Assembly: GCA_964393185.1 (NCBI GenBank)
Contig: CAYMSO010000004.1
Coordinates: forward strand, 62,001-126,000
Reading direction: 5' to 3'
Source: CAYMSO01 sp964393185
GTDB taxonomy: Bacteria; Patescibacteriota; Dojkabacteria; J137
DNA length: 64,000 nucleotides
Numbering within the stretch: the first letter of the stretch is position 1; every line of letters starts with the position of its first letter. Positions 42,326 to 51,032 of the stretch are shown one piece after another. The position numbers and the translations under genes are program-made. A model generated the notes under the pieces. The model was given only the letters and a program-made list of their open reading frames with translations. It had not been told where the DNA came from and searched no databases.

Positions 42326-43249
42326 TTAAATTCCTAGTAAGAAAATTGTCATGCCTAATAGATCGTCTATTTCGCCATTCTTTATCGATAAATCAAGTCT
42401 AAGTAAATTGGTGCTAAGTTGTTTTATTTTATCAAAGGTAAATTTTTGAGCTTTAATTTTTGTTTTTTGTAATACAAACGGATGGATACCTAGGTCACGA
42501 GTATTAATATTATTTCTTTGTGAATAAATCACTTTCGAAATTAAATCAAACTCTCTCGCAAGCAAAGCAATTAAAGGTTGCATACTACTTTCGTAAGTGG
42601 CAATCTTTTCTAGCTCCTTGATTGCATTTTTATAATCTCTATTTCCTACAAAATCTAAAAAGTTCCATATATTTCCTCTTGCATCAAAACCTAGAATTGA
42701 AAAAAGCATTTTATCTTCAATCTCGGTTTGACCTACTGCAGAAAGGTATAAATAAATTTTTTCTAGTTCTCTGCTCAATAGCCATTTGTCTGTGCCTAAA
42801 GATTCAACCAAGGTATTTAATTGAATCTCGGAAAGTTTAATACCTTTTTCTAAACAAAACTCTTTGATCCAAGTATTTATTTGCCAAGGTTTTAGAGATG
42901 TAAATTCGAAGATTCTCCCTTTTTTCTTTAAGTCCTTATACAATTTACTTCTACCGTCTATCTTGCCATTTTCCCAGATGATAATGTCGTACTGATCTAC
43001 TCTATCAAAATTAGTTTGCAGCAAATCTACTAATTTTCTATTTTCGAATAACCTTTTTGCAAAAATGATATTTCCTCCACCAAACATGTCAATACTTTCA
43101 AAATTACTTAGAAAAGTATCTACAGAAGTGATCTCGTCTGCATTTATAATTTTTACTACATCAATAACGTCTTTTTTTAATTTTAATACCTCCTGGAAAG
43201 CTCTGTGATAACTTTCGAAAGTATCCTCTCCACAAAAAATTTTTATCAT
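42326..43249 (-). CDS. holA: DNA polymerase III delta subunit
   Basis: The clamp-loader subunit that opens the beta ring. 307 residues with the HolA layout: an N-terminal nucleotide-fold domain (MIKIFCGEDTFESYHRAF; IIFAKRLFENRKL; YDIIIWENGKIDGRSKLYK), a lid (KPWQINTWIKEFCLEKGI; LVESLGTDKWLLSRELEKI near 155) and a collar domain ending in LGMTIFLLGI. As in the family, the Walker A motif is absent. Its ATG overlaps the stop of the upstream membrane-protein gene by 4 bases (ATGA), so they are coupled. Confidence 0.9.
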   Translation of the reverse strand: MIKIFCGEDTFESYHRAFQEVLKLKKDVIDVVKIINADEITSVDTFLSNFESIDMFGGGNIIFAKRLFENRKLVDLLQTNFDRVDQYDIIIWENGKIDGRSKLYKDLKKKGRIFEFTSLKPWQINTWIKEFCLEKGIKLSEIQLNTLVESLGTDKWLLSRELEKIYLYLSAVGQTEIEDKMLFSILGFDARGNIWNFLDFVGNRDYKNAIKELEKIATYESSMQPLIALLAREFDLISKVIYSQRNNINTRDLGIHPFVLQKTKIKAQKFTFDKIKQLSTNLLRLDLSIKNGEIDDLLGMTIFLLGI

Positions 43250-43932
43250 CTTATAAAACTTATATTTGTGTTAACTGTTAATACAATTTTATCTTCACTT
43301 AAATCGATAGCATTAATAGTAAAGGAATTCGAAGCATTAATAATTTCCAAGATGAGTTCATCACTACGTTCCTTGTCACCGAGCCTTAACAATTTTAACG
43401 TGCTACGTATCACGGCTTTACTAACAATTTCGGGTATTCCAATTCTATTTGTTCCGATATGCTCCACTACAATCTCATCTCCTTTCTGAACTTTGAGTTT
43501 GACGACACCCAATAAAGGGTTATCTTTTATAGAATCCTCCAAAATCCAATACATAATTATGGTATCTTCCTTTATATCTAATCTTAAATCTCGCAAACCG
43601 TTAAAATTTTCTCTAGCAAGTGCAGTCAATTCTTTTTCGGAAATTTCAACTTTACTCTCTTGGAGATTATTGATTTGCGAATCTATATTTTTCTTAATAT
43701 CTTCTGTTGAGTAATCTTCGGGTTCAAATTCGTAAGTAACAAGGCCATTATTGTTCCAGTCTACAAAAGGTTTCCATAGAAATCTTGGACGCTGAATAAT
43801 GGTTAATATAACTAGCACAACAAAAATAATAATAAATAAGCAACCGCCCAATGTAATAGATTTACATGAGCAACCAATCCCTCGTTTAGTTTGTTTTGTA
43901 TTCTGATCTGTGGAAATTTTCTCTTCATCCAT
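43246..43932 (-). CDS. Single-pass membrane protein of unknown function
   Basis: 228 residues. A short cytoplasmic N-terminus with three cysteines (GIGCSCKSITLGGC), one membrane helix (about 29-49), then an extracytoplasmic alpha/beta domain containing VEISEKELTALARENFN, a pattern seen in YpmS-like (DUF2140) proteins, but overall similarity is too weak to name. It overlaps holA by 4 bases, a coupling whose sense is unclear. Extended -10 TGTTATACT (43955-43963, minus strand) lies 22 bases before the start. Confidence 0.6.
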   Translation of the reverse strand: MDEEKISTDQNTKQTKRGIGCSCKSITLGGCLFIIIFVVLVILTIIQRPRFLWKPFVDWNNNGLVTYEFEPEDYSTEDIKKNIDSQINNLQESKVEISEKELTALARENFNGLRDLRLDIKEDTIIMYWILEDSIKDNPLLGVVKLKVQKGDEIVVEHIGTNRIGIPEIVSKAVIRSTLKLLRLGDKERSDELILEIINASNSFTINAIDLSEDKIVLTVNTNISFIR

Positions 43933-44003
43933 ACTTTAAATTGCTAAGTAATTAAGTATAACAAAATTAACAAAAAGACATGGCCGTTTGTACCATTGAT
44001 ATA

Positions 44004-44012
44004 TGATAAACT
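44004..44012 (+). promoter_or_regulatory. Extended -10, leaderless arrangement, for the 44019 gene
   Basis: TGATAAACT followed by exactly 6 bases (ATCTAA) and the ATG at 44019. Confidence 0.5.
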
Positions 44013-44018
44013 ATCTAA

Positions 44019-44546
44019 ATGAATACATTGCAGAGATTTATTATATGTTTAATTATTGGAACGAGCTTAAGCATCTTAAGCTTCTACATGCTGACTAAAC
44101 TCTCTCCATTTAAAGCAGATAAAGTTATGGATTTGATAGAAGAAAAACAGATAGATAAAAATGACTGGGAACTATTAAACGAAGAACTCTCAAATTTGGT
44201 TGAGCAAGGTTTAATTTTTGATTATCTTTCATCTAACGCCTACTTAGTCTTTGTTCTTATGCTCAGCTCTCTTTTCTTTTATTTTGTTGGAATTCATTTA
44301 GCAATAGATAAATTATTTTTTAAAAAATTCTACGAGAATCCTTTACTAATGGATGCAGTAAGAAGGGGAATTATTTGTTGCTTAATTATAATTTTGTTAA
44401 TTTACGGAAAATTATATTTGTTAGATATTTATACCCTCTTAGCTATTCCGGTTGTTGCATTGGCACTCGAAGTAGGTTTCTTTGTAGGTATTAGGCCTAC
44501 AATACTTAGAAAAATGAAAAAACTTAAGGAATCCAAAACAAACTAG
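44019..44546 (+). CDS. Four-helix membrane protein of unknown function
   Basis: 175 residues with hydrophobic helices at about 7-27, 74-96, 117-135 and 139-159, an acidic loop between the first two (VMDLIEEKQIDKNDWELL), and a basic cytoplasmic tail (RKMKKLKESKTN). No family recognised. It is a single gene: divergent from the 43246 gene on the left and convergent with apbE on the right. The promoter position supports the start codon. Confidence 0.6.
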   Translation: MNTLQRFIICLIIGTSLSILSFYMLTKLSPFKADKVMDLIEEKQIDKNDWELLNEELSNLVEQGLIFDYLSSNAYLVFVLMLSSLFFYFVGIHLAIDKLFFKKFYENPLLMDAVRRGIICCLIIILLIYGKLYLLDIYTLLAIPVVALALEVGFFVGIRPTILRKMKKLKESKTN

Positions 44547-44586
44547 AAATTTTAACAGACCTATCTAAGAAAACTTAACCTAGCGA

Positions 44587-45462
44587 TTAAACAAATAAAA
44601 CCTTTAGCTCCATGGGTAGCTTTTCTGCTAATTCTCTACCTCCGATAAACAAGGCAGTGGCCCAGCCATCTGACTCCGTTGAATTTACAGCTTGGACGAA
44701 CACAGTGGAATAATCCACAGTATGTGGTTTACCAGTTCGAGGATTGATTAGATGATGAAATTGTTTGAATTTTCTGGCCCAAGATCCCGAACTGGCTATA
44801 GAAGAATTATTTAATTCTACTTCTCCTATTATTTCTTCAATATTATTTTTTTTTACTTTAAGCGCCGCTCTCCATAACATTCCTTCAATATTAAGGCCAT
44901 GAGCACAAATGTCTCCTCCTCCATCAATCAAAAAATTACTAGAAACAGCCAGTAACTTATTAGCAGCGCAATCGATAGCATAGCCTTTTCCAATACCGCC
45001 AAGATCGATTCGTTGGTCTTGTGCTAATTTTATTCGATTACGTTTTAAGTCTACCTTAATCTCCTGCCAGCTACTTCTCTTTTTAACCCTATCTGCGATA
45101 ATTTCATTCAGTTTGGGATTATTTAATTTGGAAAAATCATAATTCGGATCGTATCCGTAAATCTCCAAAAAATCTATTACAGTAGGATCGAATGCCCCAT
45201 CAGATGCTCGCGATAGTTTTAACATTTTATTTACTAGCGTACAGAATTCTTCTGAAACTTTAACCCAGCTTCCTGCTTGCCGATTTAGATTAGAAAGCTC
45301 ACTATTTTCGTTAAATCTAGTATACTGCTTCACAATTCGATCAAATTCTCCAAAAGCTTCTTCTATAGCTGAATTTATCTTTACTGTGGGTTCAGCGATT
45401 TGTACTACTTTAATTGTAATAGTAGTGCTCATGAAGTTTTTTTGTCTTTCAATCAGTCTCAT
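44587..45462 (-). CDS. apbE: FAD:protein FMN transferase (ApbE family)
   Basis: Transfers FMN from FAD to a Ser/Thr of target flavoproteins, or to a membrane redox protein. 291 residues, slightly short. Motifs: DPTVIDFLEIYGYD (near 98), RIDLGGIGKGYAIDCAANKLL (near 152), NFLIDGGGDICAHG (near 179) and ESDGWATALFIGG near the C-terminus, which holds the Mg-binding Asp. No signal peptide is seen, so it may act in the cytoplasm. No obvious acceptor (DxxTS/T-containing membrane protein) is in the window; superoxide dismutase and flavodoxin genes are close. TATACT lies 7 bases before the ATG. Confidence 0.9.
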   Translation of the reverse strand: MRLIERQKNFMSTTITIKVVQIAEPTVKINSAIEEAFGEFDRIVKQYTRFNENSELSNLNRQAGSWVKVSEEFCTLVNKMLKLSRASDGAFDPTVIDFLEIYGYDPNYDFSKLNNPKLNEIIADRVKKRSSWQEIKVDLKRNRIKLAQDQRIDLGGIGKGYAIDCAANKLLAVSSNFLIDGGGDICAHGLNIEGMLWRAALKVKKNNIEEIIGEVELNNSSIASSGSWARKFKQFHHLINPRTGKPHTVDYSTVFVQAVNSTESDGWATALFIGGRELAEKLPMELKVLFV

Positions 45463-45540
45463 ATAAATCAGTATACTATATATGTAGTAGTCTATCTGGT
45501 AGAATAATACAGGAGATAAACAAAGCTAATTTTTTAAAAA

Positions 45541-46164
45541 ATGCCTATGACATTTCAGAAAATTATTCTTCCTTACTCATTTGCAGCGTTAGAACCGTAC
45601 ATTGATCAACAAACAATGGAGATTCATTATGGTAAACATCACCAAACATATACAGATAAATTAAATGCAGCTTTGGAAAAATATCCGGAACTACAAACAA
45701 AGTCTGCGGAGGATTTGCTTAGAAATTTAGACACAATACCGGAGGATATTAGAACTGCAGTTAGAAACAATGCGGGTGGTTTTGTTAATCACAATATATT
45801 TTTTGCAGGGCTTAAGTTAAATGAAAGTGGAAAACCCATGGGTGAATTAGCAGAAGAAATAAATAAAACATTTGGATCTTTCGAAAAATTCAAGGAAGAA
45901 TTTTCTACCTGCGCAATAGCAGTTTTTGGATCTGGATGGGCATGGTTAGCATCTGACGAAAACGGCAAGAACTTGCATATTCACGGGCATCAAAACCAAG
46001 ACAATCCATACATGCATAATCACCATCCAATCTTAGGACTAGATGTTTGGGAACATGCGTATTACCTAAAATATCAAAATAAAAGGCCAGAATATGTAGC
46101 AGCTTTTTGGGACATTATTAACTGGGAAAAAGCTAACGAAATGTTTTTGTTGGCAAGAAAATAG
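45541..46164 (+). CDS. Superoxide dismutase, Mn/Fe family
   Basis: Dismutates superoxide to oxygen and hydrogen peroxide. 207 residues with metal ligands in MEIHYGKHHQTY (His), GGFVNHNIFF (His), and GLDVWEHAYYLKY (Asp and His). The NQDNP stretch supplies a Gln in the position that favours the manganese-type outer sphere (GxGWxWL...NQD), so Mn or cambialistic use is likelier than Fe. The usual GGHxNHxxFW is GGFVNHNIFF here, a mild substitution next to the ligand. An oxygen-defence gene suggests that the cell meets air at times. Confidence 0.95.
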   Translation: MPMTFQKIILPYSFAALEPYIDQQTMEIHYGKHHQTYTDKLNAALEKYPELQTKSAEDLLRNLDTIPEDIRTAVRNNAGGFVNHNIFFAGLKLNESGKPMGELAEEINKTFGSFEKFKEEFSTCAIAVFGSGWAWLASDENGKNLHIHGHQNQDNPYMHNHHPILGLDVWEHAYYLKYQNKRPEYVAAFWDIINWEKANEMFLLARK

Positions 46165-46181
46165 ACATTGTCAAAAACGAA

Positions 46182-46397
46182 TTACTGTTCCAATAACTCA
46201 CTTTCCACAAAATTAGAACGGTTTTCTGTTTGAATAGGATCTAACCTATCCACTTCAAGCAATGTAAGTAAGCCTATAATAGCGTCCTTGTTAGCTCCGA
46301 TTTCTTTCAAGCTAAAACCTTGGTCTACTAACTTTCTAACTACTTCAAGGTAAGGTTTAAGTCCGATTTGATGAACAGCAGTTACAAGATCATTCAT
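46182..46397 (-). CDS. Small hypothetical protein
   Basis: 71 residues, helical, with a possible helix-turn-helix-like stretch (KLVDQGFSLKEIGANKDAII) that recalls small DNA-binding proteins, but no firm match. Acidic C-terminus. It is convergent with superoxide dismutase 18 bases away. An alternative is a non-coding shadow, but codon use and the ATG look normal. Confidence 0.5.
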   Translation of the reverse strand: MNDLVTAVHQIGLKPYLEVVRKLVDQGFSLKEIGANKDAIIGLLTLLEVDRLDPIQTENRSNFVESELLEQ

Positions 46398-46537
46398 AAT
46401 TAATATATGTTACCAACAAATGATAACATAACAGAAGAATAGATAAAAACTTTTTTTTGAGCACTGCTAAGGTAAAATATTTTGGACTTCTAGCTTAAGG
46501 TATTTTATTATTAATTTATAATCATTAATCATACTGT

Positions 46538-47065
46538 ATGATGCTTAATTTATATTTTCCTGGCAATTCTCCTCTAAATAAAAATGAACTGGATGAATTT
46601 GTACAAATGTACAAGCATAATGATGTTGAATACTATGCACACGAATGGACACATTGGAAAGAAGATGATCATGATTTTAAGCTTGAAAAAGAACTCGATA
46701 CGGTAATGAAGCATCTAATGAGACTGAAAGGTGTTCATGATTACGGAATTATGGCAAAATCGATTGGAACATACTTTAGCTGCGAGCTTATAAGTAGATT
46801 ACCAATTCAACCAAAATATATTGTATTAATGGGAGTACCTACTGGATTATCGCGCGAACAACTAGATATTTATGAACCAGCACTCGAAAGAGCCAATACA
46901 AATCTTTTTGTTATACAAAATGAAGGAGATCCGTTTGGCCCTCTAGAAGATGTTCAAGAGTTATTAACCAATATTAATTATCAAGAAGTTCTTAAAGAAG
47001 GAAATAACCATTTGTACAGCTATTCGAATGAAGCTTACGAATTGGTTAAACAGTGGATCAGTTAA
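46538..47065 (+). CDS. Small alpha/beta-hydrolase-like protein
   Basis: 175 residues. The nucleophile elbow reads GIMAKSIGTYFS (Ser near 70; xxSxG rather than GxSxG), then FVIQNEGDPFGP (acid Asp, near 130) and KEGNNHLYSY (His, near 160) complete a plausible Ser-Asp-His triad in the correct order. Relatives are small esterases or uncharacterised proteins. The start may be the first or second of two adjacent ATG codons. It converges with the flavodoxin gene and overlaps it by 4 bases. Confidence 0.7.
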   Translation: MMLNLYFPGNSPLNKNELDEFVQMYKHNDVEYYAHEWTHWKEDDHDFKLEKELDTVMKHLMRLKGVHDYGIMAKSIGTYFSCELISRLPIQPKYIVLMGVPTGLSREQLDIYEPALERANTNLFVIQNEGDPFGPLEDVQELLTNINYQEVLKEGNNHLYSYSNEAYELVKQWIS

Positions 47066-47538
47066 TCAAAAATTTTATCTTTAGCTAATTCTTGAAATAT
47101 TTTTTTACACCATTGATCAACTTTTGTTAATACTTCTTCTTCGGGAGGACCATCAATTTTAAGAAATGTACCTACAGGTTTTGCATTTAAATTGTTTATA
47201 AAAAAATCTCTAAATTTTATTCCCCCACCACAGAAATTTTCGTAAACTTTTTCTCCCAATGCAAAAAAGGCTGCAACTTTATTTTGTAAATTTACAGGCG
47301 TGTTTGAACGCTCAACAAATTCTTCCACGTCTGGAGGATAATTTCCTTCGCTCCATGTGGATGTACCCGCGATGATAAAATGATAATCAAGAAGGACTTC
47401 TGTATTCAGAATTTCTACAACATTTAAAACATCAACTAGATCAAATAACTTGGAAGCCTCTGCCGCCTTTCCAATCCGATGAGCAACAATCTCGCTATTG
47501 TAGGTAAGTGTTCCGTAAAGGACAAGTAGCTTAAACAT
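47062..47538 (-). CDS. Flavodoxin-like protein
   Basis: An FMN-binding electron carrier of 158 residues. The phosphate loop is LYGTLTYNSEIVA (near 8; the usual T/S-x-T-G-N-T is modified to GTLTYNS), AGTSTWSEGNYPPDVEEF (near 58) is the 60s loop with an aromatic Trp, and FFALGEKVYENFCGGG (near 92) is the 90s loop. It could provide low-potential electrons or be involved in redox repair. Start supported by an extended -10 box 6 bases upstream; divergent from the HAD gene with only 50 bases between them. Confidence 0.87.
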   Translation of the reverse strand: MFKLLVLYGTLTYNSEIVAHRIGKAAEASKLFDLVDVLNVVEILNTEVLLDYHFIIAGTSTWSEGNYPPDVEEFVERSNTPVNLQNKVAAFFALGEKVYENFCGGGIKFRDFFINNLNAKPVGTFLKIDGPPEEEVLTKVDQWCKKIFQELAKDKIFD

Positions 47539-47544
47539 CCAACC

Positions 47545-47582
47545 ATTATAACATCAACAATAAAAGCCCTAAATGATATAAT
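47545..47582. promoter_or_regulatory. Divergent pair of leaderless promoters
   Basis: Minus strand: TGTTATAAT (47545-47553) with 6 bases to the flavodoxin ATG at 47538. Plus strand: TGATATAAT (47574-47582) with 6 bases to the HAD-gene ATG at 47589. Both have the full TGnTATAAT consensus and both place the start site on the ATG. Confidence 0.7.
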
Positions 47583-47588
47583 TCGAGG

Positions 47589-48203
47589 ATGAAATTTACA
47601 AATAGAAAAGAAAGAATAATATTTGATTTTGATGGTGTAATAGTTGATTCTTTTGACCTATGCTTCGAAAGTATGCAAACTATTTTTCCTCAAATGCAAG
47701 AAGATTACTATAGAGATTTATTTACTGATAATGTATATTCGAAGGTTGCAACATTGTTTACAGATCTAAAGGATTTTGAAAACTCACAATTTAAGTTTTT
47801 TGATCACTATGCCAAGAACATATCAAAAATTAAACTTATTCCAGGTATTACTGAGTTAATAGCCTTATTAGCTAAAAATCATGAACTACATATTGTATCT
47901 TCTACTCTCTCTAGCATCATAGAAAAAGCGCTCAGGAATGAAAATCTAGACCAATATTTTTCTACTATTCTTGGTAGTGATATAGCAAAAAGTAAGGTGG
48001 AGAAATTTGCCAGAATAGATAGTAATTTATCTCAGGCTGTTTTTGTCACCGACACTTTGGGAGACATAAAAGAGGCTATGCAAGTCCATCTAGATGTGAT
48101 TGCGGTATCTTGGGGCTTTCACAGTAAAGAAACATTTCAGAAGGAATATAAAAATTTATTAATAGTAGATTCTATACAAGAACTTAGAAACTTTTTAGTA
48201 TGA
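47589..48203 (+). CDS. HAD-family hydrolase
   Basis: 204 residues. Motif I IFDFDGVIVDSF (near 12), motif II LHIVSSTLSS (near 100), motif III Lys in SDIAKSKVEKF (near 135) and motif IV VFVTDTLGDIKEA (near 150) make it an intact phosphoglycolate phosphatase-like enzyme with an alpha-helical cap. Substrate unknown. The tsaD gene starts inside its 3' end (ATGA overlap, 4 bases), so both proteins come from one message. The message appears leaderless. Confidence 0.87.
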   Translation: MKFTNRKERIIFDFDGVIVDSFDLCFESMQTIFPQMQEDYYRDLFTDNVYSKVATLFTDLKDFENSQFKFFDHYAKNISKIKLIPGITELIALLAKNHELHIVSSTLSSIIEKALRNENLDQYFSTILGSDIAKSKVEKFARIDSNLSQAVFVTDTLGDIKEAMQVHLDVIAVSWGFHSKETFQKEYKNLLIVDSIQELRNFLV

Positions 48204-49399
48204 AAGATATAACTGTTTTAGCTATAGATACTTCCTGCGACGAAACATCTTGTGCAGTTGTTGAGGGATATACTGTACTTTCCAATGTATTACCTTCCCA
48301 AATTGAGTTTCATAAAAAATATGGCGGAGTTGTTCCCAGTGTAGCAAGACTTGCGCATCAGCAAAGAATTGATGGTGTGGTCAACGAAGCATTACAAATT
48401 GCAAAAAAAGATATAGAACAAATTGATTTTGTAGCTGTAACAATAGGTCCCGGATTGGCTATAGCGCTTGAAGTAGGAATTAATAAAGCAAAGCAGCTTG
48501 CGCGTAAATACAAAAAACCTTTGATTACTGTTAATCACATGGAAGGTCACTTACTATCTGTATTAGCACAGCGTAAGAGCAAGACAATATATAGTAGAAA
48601 CAACATTCAATTTCCCGTTTTAGGAGTACTTGTGTCTGGAAAACATACAGAATTAGTATTAATGAAAGCTTTTGGAGATTATAAAATTATTGGCGAAACG
48701 CAGGATGATGCTTGCGGTGAAGCATTTGATAAATGCGGCAGAATGTTAGGACTTGGTTATCCGGCGGGTCCGATTCTAGCTAAATTCGCAAAAGAGAATA
48801 GAAAAAATATAAAAATAAAGGATACTAGAAAAAATCTTAGTTACTTAATTACAGGAACATCAAATGTAAGTGGCAAACTTTTTGAACTACCTGTAGCTAT
48901 GGCAAATTCAAAAGATTTAAACTTTAGTTATTCTGGATTAAAAACAGCATTCAAACAACTTATAGAAAAATTATCCGGTGAACATATTACCTCGCAAGAT
49001 CAAGCAAACAACAATCTGCCTCAATTAAAAAAACAGGATATTTTAGATTTATGTGTGGTGTTCGAAGAAGCGGCTTTTAGGCCGATAGAAATTAAGCTAA
49101 AAAAGGCTGTAGAACTATATCGTCCAAAAGAAATTTGGCTTGGAGGTGGCGTCTCGGCAAACACAAACTTAAGGCAAAAAGTCAGAAAACTTTGCAAAGA
49201 ATATGCAGTTGACTACAAATTCCCAGACAATCAAAAATTAAACACAGACAACGCAGCAATGATAGGTTTAGCTGCCATTGTCAGATTAAAAAAGCTTGGC
49301 ATTAAACATAATAATACAGACGATAAAGGGATTTATAGTCATAGCTTCGACAAGATAGACAGGGATCCAACGTTAAGTTTAGAAGACACAAAATATTAA
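48200..49399 (+). CDS. tsaD: tRNA threonylcarbamoyladenosine modification protein TsaD
   Basis: The Kae1/Qri7/YgjD enzyme that transfers threonylcarbamoyl to A37 of ANN-decoding tRNAs. 399 residues, longer than the usual 330-350, because of extra loops (about 115-130 and 250-275) and a C-terminal tail. Motifs: AIDTSCDETSCAVVEG (near 7), the metal-binding HMEGHL (His pair, near 112), QDDACGEAFDKCGRMLGLGYP (near 172) and WLGGGVSANTNLR (near 313). tsaB, tsaC and tsaE are not in the window. Coupled to the HAD gene. Confidence 0.96.
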   Translation: MKDITVLAIDTSCDETSCAVVEGYTVLSNVLPSQIEFHKKYGGVVPSVARLAHQQRIDGVVNEALQIAKKDIEQIDFVAVTIGPGLAIALEVGINKAKQLARKYKKPLITVNHMEGHLLSVLAQRKSKTIYSRNNIQFPVLGVLVSGKHTELVLMKAFGDYKIIGETQDDACGEAFDKCGRMLGLGYPAGPILAKFAKENRKNIKIKDTRKNLSYLITGTSNVSGKLFELPVAMANSKDLNFSYSGLKTAFKQLIEKLSGEHITSQDQANNNLPQLKKQDILDLCVVFEEAAFRPIEIKLKKAVELYRPKEIWLGGGVSANTNLRQKVRKLCKEYAVDYKFPDNQKLNTDNAAMIGLAAIVRLKKLGIKHNNTDDKGIYSHSFDKIDRDPTLSLEDTKY

Positions 49400-49486
49400 T
49401 CCTTTCAAAATTCTTTCAAATGATTTTGAATTTGCTATTCATAGCTAACTTCAAACCTTAAAATCAAGAAGTTTACTCTAATTTAA

Positions 49487-51001
49487 ATGTCTTCAAAATT
49501 ATATACTGCTGCTCTTGTAGGCCTAGATTGCAAGATTGTTGAAGTGGAAGTAGATTATAGAAGAGGCAACACATATTTTTCGATAGTTGGATTGGCAGAT
49601 AAATCTATTCAAGAAGCAAAAGATAGAATACCTGCTGCAATTAAAAATTCAGGAGCAGAATTTGTGCCAATGAAAATAGTTATGAGTCTTGCTCCTGCCG
49701 AACTGATAAAATCTGGACCCAGCTACGATTTGCCACTTGCACTAGGTTATCTTCTGGCATCTGATCAACTTACTATAGATCCCAAGAATAAACTTTTTAT
49801 TGGTGAACTAGCTTTAGATGGGAGGTTAAGACCAATAAGCGGTATTTTGCCGATTACTGATTCTTGTAAAAAAATGGGTTTTAAAGAAATATACTTACCA
49901 GAAGAAAACGTCGATGAGGCGGCCTTAGTAAAGGGAATAAATATTTACCCAGTCAGCTCTTTAAAACAATTGATAGATCATATTTCTGGTATTAATACAA
50001 TCGAACCTTATATTTCGCAACCAATGGTAAATACTAAAACAGATTTTGATTTTGATTTTTCCACAGTCCGTGGACAGGAATTTGTAAAACGAGCTTTAGA
50101 AATAGCTGCAGCCGGTGGGCACAATGTATTAATGTCTGGCGTGCCCGGATCGGGCAAGACGTTACTCTCACGCTGTTTTCCAAGTATATTGCCCGAGATG
50201 ACACTTGAAGAAAGTCTCGAAGTAACTCGGATTTATTCAGTTGCTGGGTTACTTACAAACAAGCAACCATTAATATCTACTAGGCCATTTAGATCACCTC
50301 ATCACACAAGTTCTCAGGTTGCTCTAGTTGGTGGTGGTGGACAAATAAAACCGGGAGAAATATCTCTTGCACATAGAGGAGTACTGTTTTTAGATGAATT
50401 CCCTGAATTTTCAACGCAATCCCTGGAATCTTTACGTCAGCCTCTCGAGGATCGAATAGTTACTATTTCTAGGGCATCCGGAACTCTTACTTTTCCTGCA
50501 AATTTTACACTAGTTGCAGCTATGAACCCATGTAAGTGCGGGTATAAAGGCGATCCTTTAAAGCAATGTACTTGCACTGTTCAGGAAATTATAAGATATC
50601 AGAAAAAGATTTCGGGACCGATACTGGATAGAATTGATTTACTAATAAACGTTCCCAAGGTGGAAAGAGATAAATTGTTTTCCGAAACAGCAGCTGAATC
50701 ATCGCATATAATAAGAGCTAGAGTTCAAAAAGCACGCAACATGCAGCTAGAAAGATATAAGGGGTTAAGTAATATATGCAACTCTGATCTTAAACAGTCA
50801 GAAATTAACAAGTTTATTGTACTGGAAGACGATTCTAAAGAGATTCTAGAAATTGCTGTAAAAAATCTAAATCTCTCTGCTCGTTCTTATTTTAGAATTT
50901 TGAAAGTAGCAAGAACAATAGCTGATCTAGAAAATTCCGAAAAAGTAATGCTACAGCACATTCAGGAGGCATTGGGATATAGAGTTGAGATAGGTGCTTA
51001 A
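49487..51001 (+). CDS. comM: ComM/YifB-family Mg-chelatase-like AAA+ ATPase
   Basis: 504 residues: an N-terminal Lon-protease-like domain (about 20-165), AAA+ domain with Walker A GVPGSGKTLL (near 220), LFLDEFPEF (Walker B, near 303), and a C-terminal helical domain ending EALGYR. The zinc-type CKCGYKGDPLKQCTCT stretch (near 348) is typical. ComM is a hexameric helicase that extends branch migration during natural transformation. Together with the pilN/pilO-like genes it suggests DNA uptake, though the locus is not linked. Start ATG preceded by a -10-like TACTCT 7 bases upstream. Confidence 0.95.
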   Translation: MSSKLYTAALVGLDCKIVEVEVDYRRGNTYFSIVGLADKSIQEAKDRIPAAIKNSGAEFVPMKIVMSLAPAELIKSGPSYDLPLALGYLLASDQLTIDPKNKLFIGELALDGRLRPISGILPITDSCKKMGFKEIYLPEENVDEAALVKGINIYPVSSLKQLIDHISGINTIEPYISQPMVNTKTDFDFDFSTVRGQEFVKRALEIAAAGGHNVLMSGVPGSGKTLLSRCFPSILPEMTLEESLEVTRIYSVAGLLTNKQPLISTRPFRSPHHTSSQVALVGGGGQIKPGEISLAHRGVLFLDEFPEFSTQSLESLRQPLEDRIVTISRASGTLTFPANFTLVAAMNPCKCGYKGDPLKQCTCTVQEIIRYQKKISGPILDRIDLLINVPKVERDKLFSETAAESSHIIRARVQKARNMQLERYKGLSNICNSDLKQSEINKFIVLEDDSKEILEIAVKNLNLSARSYFRILKVARTIADLENSEKVMLQHIQEALGYRVEIGA

Positions 51002-51032
51002 CTTTGGTAGTATTTGATAATTACTATTTAGT

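Noticed and set aside
49405..49432. TTCAAAAT/ATTTTGAA inverted repeat after tsaD as a terminator.
   Set aside because: The stem is all A/T-rich, without G/C pairs enough to stop transcription, and there is no T run.
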